Source: Phytohabitans aurantiacus (GTDB lineage: Bacteria > Actinomycetota > Actinomycetes > Mycobacteriales > Micromonosporaceae). From it: a stretch of 64,000 nucleotides of DNA. This document shows positions 52,127 to 59,681 of the stretch, piece by piece. The notes under the pieces are model-generated. The model made no database searches and was not told the DNA's origin. It saw only the letters and a program-made list of their open reading frames with translations. The stretch lies in the NCBI RefSeq assembly GCF_027923225.1, contig NZ_BSDI01000011.1, positions 62,001 to 126,000 of the forward strand. Reading direction: 5' to 3'. The position numbers were made by a program, and so were the translations under genes. Every line of letters starts with the position of its first letter. Position 1 is the first letter of the stretch.

Positions 52127-53004
52127 GCCCTCACCCTCCGGAACGGCGCGATCGTCTTGCGAATCACATCGAGAGCACCCCACTCGCCGTCGCCGTGCGC
52201 GATCTGGCTGAGCAGTTCGCGCAAGTGAAGCAGCGGCATCCGGTCGCGCCAACCATCATGCGGCCACGCGACCTCCTCGTACACGTCGAAGAATGCCTCG
52301 GACGGAGCCGGCCGGTCACACGACCAGATCATGCTCAGATCCACCTCAGGCCACGTGTACGAGACGGCAGGATCGATCAGCACGGGCAAACCCGCGGCGT
52401 CCGCGAGCACGTTGCCCGTCCACAGGTCACCGTGCGTGAGGGCGGCGGGCTGATCGGGTACTAGATCCGGCAGTCGATCGCACAGATGCTCCAGCGCGCG
52501 GCGGTCGTCGGCGTCGAGCGCGGCCGATACCAGCGGCTCGGTCAACCACCGCAGGAGGCGGTGCTCGGCGAAGAACGCGTGCCCGTCGTCGCTCCACGTG
52601 TTGGTCTGCGGCAGCCGCCCGAGCCATCCGTCGCGGTGCCAGCCGAACCGTTCGGACCCCGTCGTGGTGTGCAGCGTCCCCACCATGTGCCCCAGTGTCG
52701 CCCAGAACTCGGCGGTGTCGAGGCGCGGTTCGACCGGTTCGAGCACCAGGAGGTCGGCCGTCGCCAGGCGTACCCCCGGGGTGTGGACACCCGGTACAGC
52801 CGCCAGCGCCCGGAGGCCCTCAGCCTCGACGGCGAAGATGTCGGCGCCCGGGTCGTCGAGGGTCTTGGCGAACAGCCGCGTGCCATCTTCCCTGGTAGCG
52901 AGCCCGGCGTGGGCGACGACGCCACCGGCCGCCGGCTCCAGCGAAACGATGTCGGTGAAGCCGCTAGCGGCGAGTCGCGCGGCGAGGAGATCGGTCTCCG
53001 TCAT
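52123..53004 (-). CDS. Fructosamine-3-kinase-family protein
   Basis: 293 residues. It has an aminoglycoside-phosphotransferase-like kinase fold: an N-lobe with GGVVAHAGLATREDGTRLFAKTL (Lys for ATP), a helix hinge LLVLEPVEPR, the catalytic loop LTHGDLWTGNVL and the metal Asp in VLIDPAVSYTWPEVDLSM. These are hallmarks of the fructosamine/ketosamine kinase family, which phosphorylates glycated lysines so that the sugar is released. The ATG has a weak Shine-Dalgarno. It is translationally coupled to the downstream LigD-polymerase gene, an unusual partner that could hint at repair of glycated DNA or protein. Confidence 0.85.
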   Translation of the reverse strand: MTETDLLAARLAASGFTDIVSLEPAAGGVVAHAGLATREDGTRLFAKTLDDPGADIFAVEAEGLRALAAVPGVHTPGVRLATADLLVLEPVEPRLDTAEFWATLGHMVGTLHTTTGSERFGWHRDGWLGRLPQTNTWSDDGHAFFAEHRLLRWLTEPLVSAALDADDRRALEHLCDRLPDLVPDQPAALTHGDLWTGNVLADAAGLPVLIDPAVSYTWPEVDLSMIWSCDRPAPSEAFFDVYEEVAWPHDGWRDRMPLLHLRELLSQIAHGDGEWGALDVIRKTIAPFRRVRA

Positions 53005-53133
53005 CCCGCGATTGTGTCGTACCCCGTTGTTACGTTCGGCCCAAGAGGAGGGTGATTTCTTTGTTCGACACCGATGAGTCCGCACCCGCTGCGCCGTCTA
53101 ACCGTTCGACACAGGAAGAAGGAGATGAGTCCG

Positions 53134-53427
53134 ATGATCGCGAAGGTTGACCCGCTCACCGCCGCTCGCGCGGAAGCGCTGTTCACCAGCCACCTGTCCA
53201 CCAGCAGCAGCCCCACCGCGGCCGACGTCGCCGACGCGATCCGCTCCGCGGTGCGCGCCCATGGCGGCACCCGTGGCTGCGCCGCCGACGTGGCCGCTGC
53301 CTATGGCGACCACCCCGAGATCGCCGCGCCGCGCATGCGGTGGGCCCGGGGCGTCGTCGACGAAATTTACGGCGTTCGCCCAGCGCCGGTCACCCCCGAT
53401 CAGCGAAGCTGGGCATTGGTGGCATAA
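53134..53427 (+). CDS. Small conserved actinobacterial protein, unknown function
   Basis: 97 residues from ATG 53134, with GGAG nine bases upstream; ATG 53125 is too close to that Shine-Dalgarno. The core, ALFTSHLSTSSSPTAADVADAIRSAVRAHGGTRGCAADVAAAYGDHPEIAAPRMRWARGVV, looks like a small helical protein with a TRGCAADVAAAYGDHPE segment. I have seen similar small actinobacterial proteins but know no function. It is divergent from the fructosamine kinase gene. Confidence 0.65.
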   Translation: MIAKVDPLTAARAEALFTSHLSTSSSPTAADVADAIRSAVRAHGGTRGCAADVAAAYGDHPEIAAPRMRWARGVVDEIYGVRPAPVTPDQRSWALVA

Positions 53428-53492
53428 CCCCTCCGGGAGCGAGGGAGTTGGCGCGGCGGCGTCTGGACTGAGGAGCGAAGCGGCGAGGGAAG

Positions 53493-53535
53493 GCGTCGCC
53501 CTTCAGCGCCGCACGACCGAGCGACCCACAGGCGC
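53493..53535 (-). repeat. Degenerate relative of the 46-bp repeat at 35.7 kb
   Basis: The sequence GGCGTCGCCCTTCAGCGCCGC, followed by a GACCGAGCGACCCA-like segment, resembles the reverse complement of the 35670 tandem unit with several substitutions. It lies between two small genes and may have been part of an older dispersed repeat. Confidence 0.4.
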
Positions 53536-53550
53536 AGTAGGGAGAGATCC

Positions 53551-53931
53551 ATGTTTGGCGACACGAAGGCGTTCAGCAGCTTCTCCGTCGACGACCTGGC
53601 CAAGGCCAAGGAGTTCTACGGCGGCACGCTGGGGCTGCGGGTGAGCGACAGCGAGTTCGGGGTGGTGTTCCTGCACCCGGCAAACGGCGATAGCCGCATC
53701 ATGGTCTACCCCAAAGACAACCACGCACCGGCAAACTTCACGGTGCTGAATTTCCCCGTCGACGACATCGACCAAGCGGTCGACGCTCTTACGGCACGGG
53801 GCGTCCGCTTCGAGCGGTACGACGGCTTCAAGCAGGACGAAAAAGGCATCGTGCGCGACGAGATGGGCCCGGGTATCGCCTGGTTCACCGACCCGGCGGG
53901 CAACATCATCGCGGTGCTCCAGGAGAGCTAG
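53551..53931 (+). CDS. VOC-superfamily (glyoxalase-like) protein
   Basis: 126 residues, one vicinal-oxygen-chelate module pair: KAFSSFSVDDLAKAKEFYGGTLGLRVSDSEFGVVFLHPANGD, then NFTVLNFPVDDIDQAVDALTARGVRFERYDGFKQDEKGIVRDEMGPGIAWFTDPAGNIIAVLQES. The DPAGNIIAVLQE ending and paired beta-alpha-beta-beta-beta units are typical. Members act as lyases, dioxygenases or resistance-type binding proteins; substrate unknown. It ends 6 bp before the convergent xdhC-like gene. Confidence 0.85.
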   Translation: MFGDTKAFSSFSVDDLAKAKEFYGGTLGLRVSDSEFGVVFLHPANGDSRIMVYPKDNHAPANFTVLNFPVDDIDQAVDALTARGVRFERYDGFKQDEKGIVRDEMGPGIAWFTDPAGNIIAVLQES

Positions 53932-53937
53932 ACGCGG

Positions 53938-55047
53938 CTAGCCGTGGATGCGGCCCTCTGTCTCGGTCAGGCGGCGCCCGTGACCGCCCCACTGACTCGC
54001 GATGATCTCGGCCGCGATGCTCACGGCGGTCTCCTCCGGGGTCCGCGCACCGAGGTCGAGCCCGATCGGTGACGACAGCCGCCCCAGCGCGGCATCGCCG
54101 ACACCGGCCTCACGCAACCGCGCGAGGCGGTCGTCGTGTGTGCGGCGGGAGCCCATCGCGCCGACGTAGGCGAGCGGCATCTCCAGGGCGATCCGCAACA
54201 CCGGTACGTCGAACTTTGGGTCGTGTGTGAGCACGCAGACGACGCTGCGCTCGTCGAGCCGGCCCGCTTCCGCCTCGGCCGCCAGGTACTTGTGTGGCCA
54301 CGCCACCACCACCTCGTCGGCCTCCGGGAAGCGGCGCTGGGTAGCGAAGACCGGTCGGGCGTCGCAGACGGTCACGCGGTAACCGAGGAAGGCGCCGATC
54401 CGGGCGACCGCCGCCGCGAAGTCGATCGCGCCAAAGACGATCATCCGGGGTCGCGGCGCGTACGACCGCACCAGCACGCTCAGCCCACCGCCCCGGCGCT
54501 GCCCGTCCGGGCCGTAGTGCAGCACGCCGGTACGCCCGGCGGCGAGCAGCCCGCGCCCGTCGTCGGTGGCGGCGTCATCGAGCCGTGCCGAGCCGAGGGT
54601 GCCGTCTCGCCGGTCCGGCCAGATCACCAGGTGGCGGCCGAGCCGCTCTTCCGGCCCTTCGACACAGGTGAGTACACCCACCGGCACCTGCTTGTCGATC
54701 GACTCGGCCACGTCAGCAAGCTGCGGAAAGGTCTCCCGGTCGACCCGTTCGACGTACAGCTCGATGGTGCCCCCGCACGTCAGGCCCACCGAGAAGGCGT
54801 CGTCGTCGCTCACCCCGTACCGCTGAAGGCGCGGTGGCCCACCGGCGACGGCCTCCTGGCAGAGCTCGTAGACCGCGCCCTCCACGCACCCGCCCGACAC
54901 GCTGCCGACGGCCGTGCCGTCCGGCCCGACCAGCATGGTCGCGCCCGGCGGGCGCGGCGCGCTGCTCCACGTCGCGACGACCGTGGCCATGCCCACCGGC
55001 TTGCCCTCGCGCCACCACGGAAGCAGGTCGTCGATGACCTCACGCAT
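53938..55047 (-). CDS. xdhC: XdhC/CoxI-family molybdenum-hydroxylase accessory protein
   Basis: 369 residues from ATG 55047, which overlaps the end of the MocA-like gene by eight bases. N-terminal CoxI/XdhC domain: GKPVGMATVVATWSSAPRPPGATMLVGPDGTAVGSVSGGCVEGAVYEL, with the SGGCVEG cysteine motif. C-terminal Rossmann domain (about 220-330): RMIVFGAIDFAAAVARIGAFLGYRVTVCDARPVF, LTHDPKFD and YVGAMGSRRTHDDRLARLREAG. XdhC matures molybdenum cofactor for insertion into xanthine dehydrogenase, whose subunits are encoded at 60.5-64 kb. Confidence 0.9.
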   Translation of the reverse strand: MREVIDDLLPWWREGKPVGMATVVATWSSAPRPPGATMLVGPDGTAVGSVSGGCVEGAVYELCQEAVAGGPPRLQRYGVSDDDAFSVGLTCGGTIELYVERVDRETFPQLADVAESIDKQVPVGVLTCVEGPEERLGRHLVIWPDRRDGTLGSARLDDAATDDGRGLLAAGRTGVLHYGPDGQRRGGGLSVLVRSYAPRPRMIVFGAIDFAAAVARIGAFLGYRVTVCDARPVFATQRRFPEADEVVVAWPHKYLAAEAEAGRLDERSVVCVLTHDPKFDVPVLRIALEMPLAYVGAMGSRRTHDDRLARLREAGVGDAALGRLSSPIGLDLGARTPEETAVSIAAEIIASQWGGHGRRLTETEGRIHG

Positions 55048-55615
55048 GAGACCCAGTGTGCTCCTCGGGCGTGTCCACGTCACGATCGTCGGCTACGTCC
55101 TCGCACGGCACGATCCGCACCGGGTGCGCCGAAAGGTAGGGCCGGGCGCCCACGTCGCCGGTGGCCAGCCCCGCGACACCGGCCCAATGATCCCGTCCCA
55201 GCAGCACGGGGTGGCCGCGCCGGCCGGCGTACCCGGCCATGGCGAGGACGTCGGGCCCGGACAGCGCGACGAGCCTGCGCACGGCGGCGGCCGTGACTCC
55301 GGGTTGGTCGACCAGCAGCACGACGGCGGCCTCGGCGTCGGTGGCGGCCAGGGCCGCGAGGCCGGCGCGCAGCGACGAGCCCATGCCGGTCGGCCAGTCC
55401 GGGTTGACGACGGCTCGATCCAGACGGGCCTCGGCCTGGACCTGGTCGGCGGCCGCGCCGAGCACCACGACCACCGGTGCGCAACCGCCGTCGCGGAGGG
55501 TGGCGGCGGCGTGCTCGACGAGCAGCCGCCCATCGCGGCGGACCAGGGCCTTCGGCATCCCGTACCGCCGGCCGGCGCCAGCGGCGAGCAGCAGTCCAGC
55601 GGCGGTCACGGTCAT
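55040..55615 (-). CDS. MocA-like molybdenum cofactor nucleotidyltransferase
   Basis: 191 residues. NTP-transferase fold with AAGLLLAAGAGRRYGMPKALVRRDGRLLVEHAAATL (nucleotide loop), VVNPDWPTGMGSSLRAGLAAL and VVLLVDQPGVTAAAVRRLV, ending RDVDTPEEHTGSHA. It fits the MocA group, which attaches CMP to molybdopterin to give the cytosine dinucleotide cofactor. The overlap with xdhC supports a role in cofactor supply for the xanthine dehydrogenase family enzyme. Its start is only 5 bp from the divergent epoxide hydrolase start, so promoters must lie within the coding regions. Confidence 0.87.
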   Translation of the reverse strand: MTVTAAGLLLAAGAGRRYGMPKALVRRDGRLLVEHAAATLRDGGCAPVVVVLGAAADQVQAEARLDRAVVNPDWPTGMGSSLRAGLAALAATDAEAAVVLLVDQPGVTAAAVRRLVALSGPDVLAMAGYAGRRGHPVLLGRDHWAGVAGLATGDVGARPYLSAHPVRIVPCEDVADDRDVDTPEEHTGSHA

Positions 55616-55620
55616 ACTCT

Positions 55621-56760
55621 ATGCCGGTGGAACCCTTTCAGATCCACGTCGACGACGCGGTCCTCGACGACCTGGCCGCGCGACTGCGGCACACGCGCTG
55701 GCCCGACGCGGCGCCCGGCGAGCCGTGGTCGCAGGGCACCGACCTCGCCTACCTGCGCGACATCGTGGCGTACTGGGCGGATGGCTTCGACTGGCGTGCG
55801 CGAGAGCGGGAGCTCAACCGGTTTCACCATTTTCGGACGGTGGTCGACGGCGTGTCGCTCCACTTTGTACACGAGCGTGGGCGTGGGCGTGGTGGTGGGG
55901 TGCCGCTCATCCTGACCCACGGCTGGCCGAGCACGTTTCTGGAAATGCTGGCGCTGGTGCCGATGCTGGTCGAACGTGGCTTCGACGTGGTGGTGCCGTC
56001 GCTGCCCGGGTACGGCTTCTCGGAGCGGCCGGCGCGCACCGGCGTCACCACGCGGTACGTCGCGGGGCTGTGGCACCGGTTGATGCGGGAGCTCGGATAC
56101 GAGCGGTACGGGGCGCACGGGTCGGACTTCGGATCGGCGGTCACCACGTACATGGCGCTGGACGACCCGTCGCCGCTCGTGGGGATACACCTGAGCAACC
56201 TCGACGTGGCGCCGTACACCGGGCCGGGATCGCGGCCACTGTCCGAAGAGGAGCGTGCGTACGTCGCGCACAACACGGGTTGGTGGCGGGCCGAGGGCGG
56301 CTACAAGGAGGTACAGGCGACGAAACCGCAGTCGCTCGGGTACGCGCTGACCGACTCGCCGGCCGGGTTGGCAGGGTGGATCCTGGAAAAGTGGCGGTCG
56401 TGGTCCAATTCGGACGGTGATGTGGATGGGCGCTTCGGGCGCGACTTCCTCCTGACAACCCTTACCCTGTACTGGGTGACCGGCAGCATCACCACCTCGA
56501 TGCGAGACTATTACGACAACAGGTGGTCAGCCTCGCCGCTCGGTCCGGACGACATCGTGCGGGTACCGACCGCGGTGGCCGCCTTCGACAACAACTTCTC
56601 GGACGAGGGCGCCGCGCCGCGCGAATGGGCCGAGCGGCTCTACAACGTGGTCCGCTGGACCCGGATGCCGCGCGGCGGCCACTTCGCCGCAGCCGAGGAG
56701 CCGAAGTTGGTGGCGGACGACCTGACCGCCTTCTTCACCACAGTGAACACACCGCCCTAG
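55621..56760 (+). CDS. Epoxide hydrolase (EHN-type alpha/beta hydrolase)
   Basis: 379 residues from ATG 55621. The N-terminal 100 residues form the microsomal-type epoxide hydrolase lid (FQIHVDDAVLDDLAARLRHTRWPDA, YLRDIVAYWADGFDWRARERELNRFHHF). The barrel has the oxyanion motif HGWP, the nucleophile Asp in GAHGSDFGS and the base His in RMPRGGHFAAAEEP, with lid Tyr candidates in TLYWVTGS. It should add water to epoxides; natural substrate unknown. It ends 58 bp before palindromic family A copy 8. Confidence 0.9.
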   Translation: MPVEPFQIHVDDAVLDDLAARLRHTRWPDAAPGEPWSQGTDLAYLRDIVAYWADGFDWRARERELNRFHHFRTVVDGVSLHFVHERGRGRGGGVPLILTHGWPSTFLEMLALVPMLVERGFDVVVPSLPGYGFSERPARTGVTTRYVAGLWHRLMRELGYERYGAHGSDFGSAVTTYMALDDPSPLVGIHLSNLDVAPYTGPGSRPLSEEERAYVAHNTGWWRAEGGYKEVQATKPQSLGYALTDSPAGLAGWILEKWRSWSNSDGDVDGRFGRDFLLTTLTLYWVTGSITTSMRDYYDNRWSASPLGPDDIVRVPTAVAAFDNNFSDEGAAPREWAERLYNVVRWTRMPRGGHFAAAEEPKLVADDLTAFFTTVNTPP

Positions 56761-56818
56761 CGGCGCCCGCCCGCGCGCGCCCGCCCGCGCCTGCGCGTCC
56801 CGCGCCGCTTTGCCCGCC

Positions 56819-56894
56819 GATCAAGGGCGAATGCACGTGGTTGGATCTCTTTTCCGCGTGCATTCGCCCTTGATCCACCCGGACTTCCTTGATC
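56819..56894 (+). repeat. Palindromic repeat family A, copy 8 (plus orientation, perfect)
   Basis: A perfect 19-bp stem (GATCAAGGGCGAATGCACG and its complement) around loop TGGTTGGATCTCTTTTCCG, then short arm TCCTTGATC. This copy and copy 3 are the best representatives of the family. Confidence 0.9.
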
Positions 56895-56941
56895 GCGGGT
56901 CTGGTGAGCTGCGTGGCGAGGCCCGAGGGGCGTCGGGCGCC

Positions 56942-57005
56942 CGCGATCTTGCAGTTGTCACGGCCCAAACCAGGCATTCCGCCATGACCACTACAAGATC
57001 GCGGC
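56942..57005 (-). repeat. Palindromic repeat family B, copy 2 (inverted)
   Basis: Arms CGCGATCTTGCAGTTGTC and TGACCACTACAAGATCGCG pair with two mismatches; the loop is the reverse complement of that in copy 1 with one change (CCAGGCATT against CCGGGCATT). Confidence 0.8.
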
Positions 57006-57057
57006 CGGGTCGCGTCGCCGCGACGCGGCGACGCGGCGCATGCCCCGAAGCGACGTC

Positions 57058-57133
57058 GATCAAGGAGATCTGCATGGATCAAGGGCAAAGGCACGCGGAA
57101 AAGAGATCCAACCACGTGCATTCGCCCTTGATC
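57058..57133 (-). repeat. Palindromic repeat family A, copy 9 (minus orientation)
   Basis: Short arm GATCAAGGAGATC, left arm GATCAAGGGCAAAGGCACG, loop GGAAAAGAGATCCAACC, right arm CGTGCATTCGCCCTTGATC; two stem mismatches. It lies 94 bp from the pucR stop codon. Confidence 0.85.
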
Positions 57134-57226
57134 GGCGGAAAAGGCGCCTGCGGCGAGCCGCGCGGCCACCGTGCGGAGCCGCGCGCCGCGCGCCGCGCGG
57201 CGCGGCGGGCGGCCTGCGTTGGGCTG

Positions 57227-58753
57227 TTAGGGGGTCAGGTGGAGGGCTAGGAAGAGGTCGACGCGGTCGGCGAACGCTGTCAGATCTCTGCCGGTCAGGG
57301 CCTCGATGCGGCCGACGCGGTAGCGCAGCGTGTTGACGTGTACGTGCAGCCGCTCGGCGCAGCGCGTCCACGAGCCGCCGCAGTCCAGGAAGTCGCCGAG
57401 CGTCCTGACCAGGTCGGCGTCGTGCGCGCGGTCGTAGTCGAAGAGCGGCCCGAGCAGGCGCTCCCGGAAGGCGGCGCGCGCCTCCATCGGTACCCGGGCC
57501 AGCAGGAGTTGATATGACGCCAGGTCGCTGGACGCGACCACGGCCGTGCGGCCGGCGGCGGACCGGTATGCGTGTCTGGCCTCCTCGACGGCGCCCGCCA
57601 GCGTCGACGGGCCCGTTGCCGGACCGCTGACGCCGATCGCGAGCTGGCCCGAGCCCAGGCCGGGCGCGAGCGCGTCGATCGCCGTGCGCAGCGCGGCGGC
57701 GATGTCGGCGCCCGGTGGCGCCGCGACGAGGGCGAGCACCCCCGCCTCGGGCAGGGGTGTCACCACGGGGCGGTCGGTGACTGTGCGTAGCGCCTCTTGC
57801 AGTACCGCGAGGGCCAGCTCGGGCGGGGCGCGCAGGCCGGTCAGGTCGGCGACCACCGCGACGAGCGTCGCGTCGGGAGCGAGGCCGCACGACAGCAGCC
57901 CGGCCCGCACGTCGGCCGGCTCGGCGCCGGTCGCCAGGAGGTGGCCGAGGCCGTCGGCGAGGCGGTGTTCGACGCGGACGACCTCGTCGAGCTGGGTGCG
58001 TTCGAGTACCGCGAGGCTGGCGAGCTCGTCGAGGGCTTCCGGCGGGCGGTGCGTGTCGCCTTCGGCGGGACACGCGAGGAACCAGGATGCCAGGCGGTGT
58101 TCGGGCCGGCCGGGCACGGCGACGAGGTGGTATCGCTGGCCGTCGACGGTGACCACGGCGGGAAGCCGGCTGGCGGCCAGGAACGCCCGCGCGAGCGCCG
58201 CGGCCGGGGCGCCCAGCGGCGCGGTGCCGGCGATCAGCCGCCCGGCCGGTGACAGGATCCAGCAGGCCACGCCCAGGTCGGCGGCCATGGGCGGGAGTAG
58301 GTCGGCCAGGCGGGCACCCGCGGCCATCGCCGCCATAAGGCCACGCTGGCGCCCGAGTACCGAGGCGAGGCCGCTCGCGCGGTGCGCCCAGAGCGACTGG
58401 TTGACCTGGTCGACGATCTCCCGGAAGGACACCTCGACGGGTACCTCGAACAGCGGCACGCCGTGGCGCCGGCACGCGGTGACCAGGTCAGGCGGCACTG
58501 AGCCGTAAACCGCGTCGCCGGCACCGATCGCGGTGACCCCGCCGGCTGCGCACGCCGCGACGAACGCCTCCGAGTCGCCGGGCTCGCGCCGCCACATGAG
58601 GCCGGTCAGCACCACCTCGCCGCCGGCCAGATAGCGGCGCGGATCGGGGAGATCTGTCACGTATATCCGGTTCACCGGCCGATCGGCGCCCTGGTCTCCG
58701 GTGAGCAGGGCGAGCTTCAGCCGGGGCTGGTCGAGCAGCTCGTGCAGCAGCAT
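57227..58753 (-). CDS. pucR: PucR-family purine-catabolism regulator
   Basis: 508 residues from ATG 58753, with AAGGA upstream; an earlier GTG/ATG would add 14 unconserved residues. The N-terminal PucR domain (about 1-125) reads LLDQPRLKLALLTGDQGADRPVNRIYVTDLPDPRRYLAGGEVVLTG; a GGDEF-like middle follows; the C-terminal HTH_30 domain (about 450-508) reads TLGDFLDCGGSWTRCAERLHVHVNTLRYRVGRIEALTGRDL. PucR proteins sense purine breakdown intermediates and control purine-catabolism operons. It is divergent from the uricase/XDH operon, its probable target. Confidence 0.92.
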   Translation of the reverse strand: MLLHELLDQPRLKLALLTGDQGADRPVNRIYVTDLPDPRRYLAGGEVVLTGLMWRREPGDSEAFVAACAAGGVTAIGAGDAVYGSVPPDLVTACRRHGVPLFEVPVEVSFREIVDQVNQSLWAHRASGLASVLGRQRGLMAAMAAGARLADLLPPMAADLGVACWILSPAGRLIAGTAPLGAPAAALARAFLAASRLPAVVTVDGQRYHLVAVPGRPEHRLASWFLACPAEGDTHRPPEALDELASLAVLERTQLDEVVRVEHRLADGLGHLLATGAEPADVRAGLLSCGLAPDATLVAVVADLTGLRAPPELALAVLQEALRTVTDRPVVTPLPEAGVLALVAAPPGADIAAALRTAIDALAPGLGSGQLAIGVSGPATGPSTLAGAVEEARHAYRSAAGRTAVVASSDLASYQLLLARVPMEARAAFRERLLGPLFDYDRAHDADLVRTLGDFLDCGGSWTRCAERLHVHVNTLRYRVGRIEALTGRDLTAFADRVDLFLALHLTP

Positions 58754-58867
58754 CGCGGATCCTTCGGGCCGTTTGGAGGAACCTACGAAAACCATACGGC
58801 GACCGTGTATCGGTTTCGGTGTTGTCGCCGCTTCTACGACGTAACGGCCGACTGTTGTACTCGTCCA
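58754..58867. promoter_or_regulatory. pucR / purine operon divergent control region
   Basis: A 114-bp gap that must hold both promoters. It contains an imperfect palindrome, CGAAAACCATAC (58786-58797) and GTATCGGTTTCG (58807-58818), matching at 10 of 12 positions with a 9-bp spacer. It is the best candidate for a PucR or other dimeric regulator site. No reliable -35/-10 pair was identified. Confidence 0.45.
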
Positions 58868-59356
58868 ATGGGGGAACTCGCGCAGTTCAACGCCCTATCG
58901 GTAGCCGACGCGGAACACGAGCTGCTCGCCTGCTGTGCCGCTCCCGCGTGGGCCCGGGAGGTCGCCGCTGGCCGGCCGTACCGGGACGTGCTGGCGCTCC
59001 GCGCGGCGGGTGATCGCGCGGGGCGGCACCTGACCTGGGAGGACGCCGCGCAGGCCCTGGCCGCGCACCCGCGCATCGGCGAGCGGCCCGCGGGCGACGA
59101 CCGGGAGGCGGCTTGGTCGCGCCGCGAGCAGGCCGGCGTCGCCGAGTCGGCCAAGGAGTCGCTCGCGGAGGCGAACAGGGCGTACGAGGAGCGCTTCGGG
59201 CATGTCTTCCTGATCTTCGCGACGGGCAAGACCGACGCGGAGATGCTGGCGGCCGCCCGGGAGCGCCTGGCGAACGACGAGGAGACCGAGCGGGGCGTGG
59301 TGCGGAACGAACTACGCAAGATCGCGTTGCTGCGGCTGGAGCGGCTCGTGTCATGA
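58868..59356 (+). CDS. OHCU decarboxylase
   Basis: 162 residues from ATG 58868. It matches 2-oxo-4-hydroxy-4-carboxy-5-ureidoimidazoline decarboxylase: FNALSVADAEHELLACCAAPAWAREVAAGRPY, the catalytic HPRIGE motif, SRREQAGVAESAKESLAEANRAYEERFGHVFLIFATGKT and a helical end. The enzyme performs the last stereospecific step from urate to S-allantoin. Its TGA overlaps the ATG of the HIU hydrolase gene, and it is the first gene of the operon. Confidence 0.92.
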   Translation: MGELAQFNALSVADAEHELLACCAAPAWAREVAAGRPYRDVLALRAAGDRAGRHLTWEDAAQALAAHPRIGERPAGDDREAAWSRREQAGVAESAKESLAEANRAYEERFGHVFLIFATGKTDAEMLAAARERLANDEETERGVVRNELRKIALLRLERLVS

Positions 59357-59679
59357 GCCTTTCCACGCACGTACTGGACAACGCCACCGGCACGCCGGCC
59401 CGGGGGGTGCCGGTGAGGCTGGAACGCCGCGACGGCGACAGCTGGTCGCCGGTCGCCGCGGGCGAGACCGACGCCGACGGGCGGCTGCGCGATTGGGTAC
59501 CGGAGGGGGAGTGGCGGGCGGCCGTGTACCGGCTGGTGTTCGACACGGCCGTCCACCTTGGACCCGATGCGTTCTTTCCGGAGGTGGCGGTGGTCTTCCA
59601 GGTCGCCGACACCGGGAGGCACCACCACGTGCCGCTCCTGCTCAGCCCGTACGCCTACACCACCTATCGGGGGAGTTGA
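59353..59679 (+). CDS. 5-hydroxyisourate hydrolase
   Basis: 108 residues, a transthyretin-fold enzyme. It starts SLSTHVLDNATGTPARGVPVRLERR (active-site His) and ends HHHVPLLLSPYAYTTYRGS, where the YRGS C-terminus is the family hallmark. It hydrolyses the product of urate oxidase to OHCU, which the upstream enzyme decarboxylates. The gene overlaps OHCU decarboxylase by ATGA and lies two bases before urate oxidase. Confidence 0.94.
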   Translation: MSLSTHVLDNATGTPARGVPVRLERRDGDSWSPVAAGETDADGRLRDWVPEGEWRAAVYRLVFDTAVHLGPDAFFPEVAVVFQVADTGRHHHVPLLLSPYAYTTYRGS

Positions 59680-59681
59680 CG

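Larger units (their letters stand above)
56886..57133 (-). repeat. Composite palindromic element 2 (inverted copy of element 1)
   Basis: Reading the minus strand gives family A copy 9, a spacer, family B copy 2 and a terminal short arm, matching 50522-50769 in order. Shared spacer segments include CCCCGAAGCGACGTCGATC and GGCCCGAGGGGCGTCGG, so the similarity is not limited to the palindromes. Together the two elements bracket about 6 kb holding ligD to the epoxide hydrolase. Confidence 0.75.
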
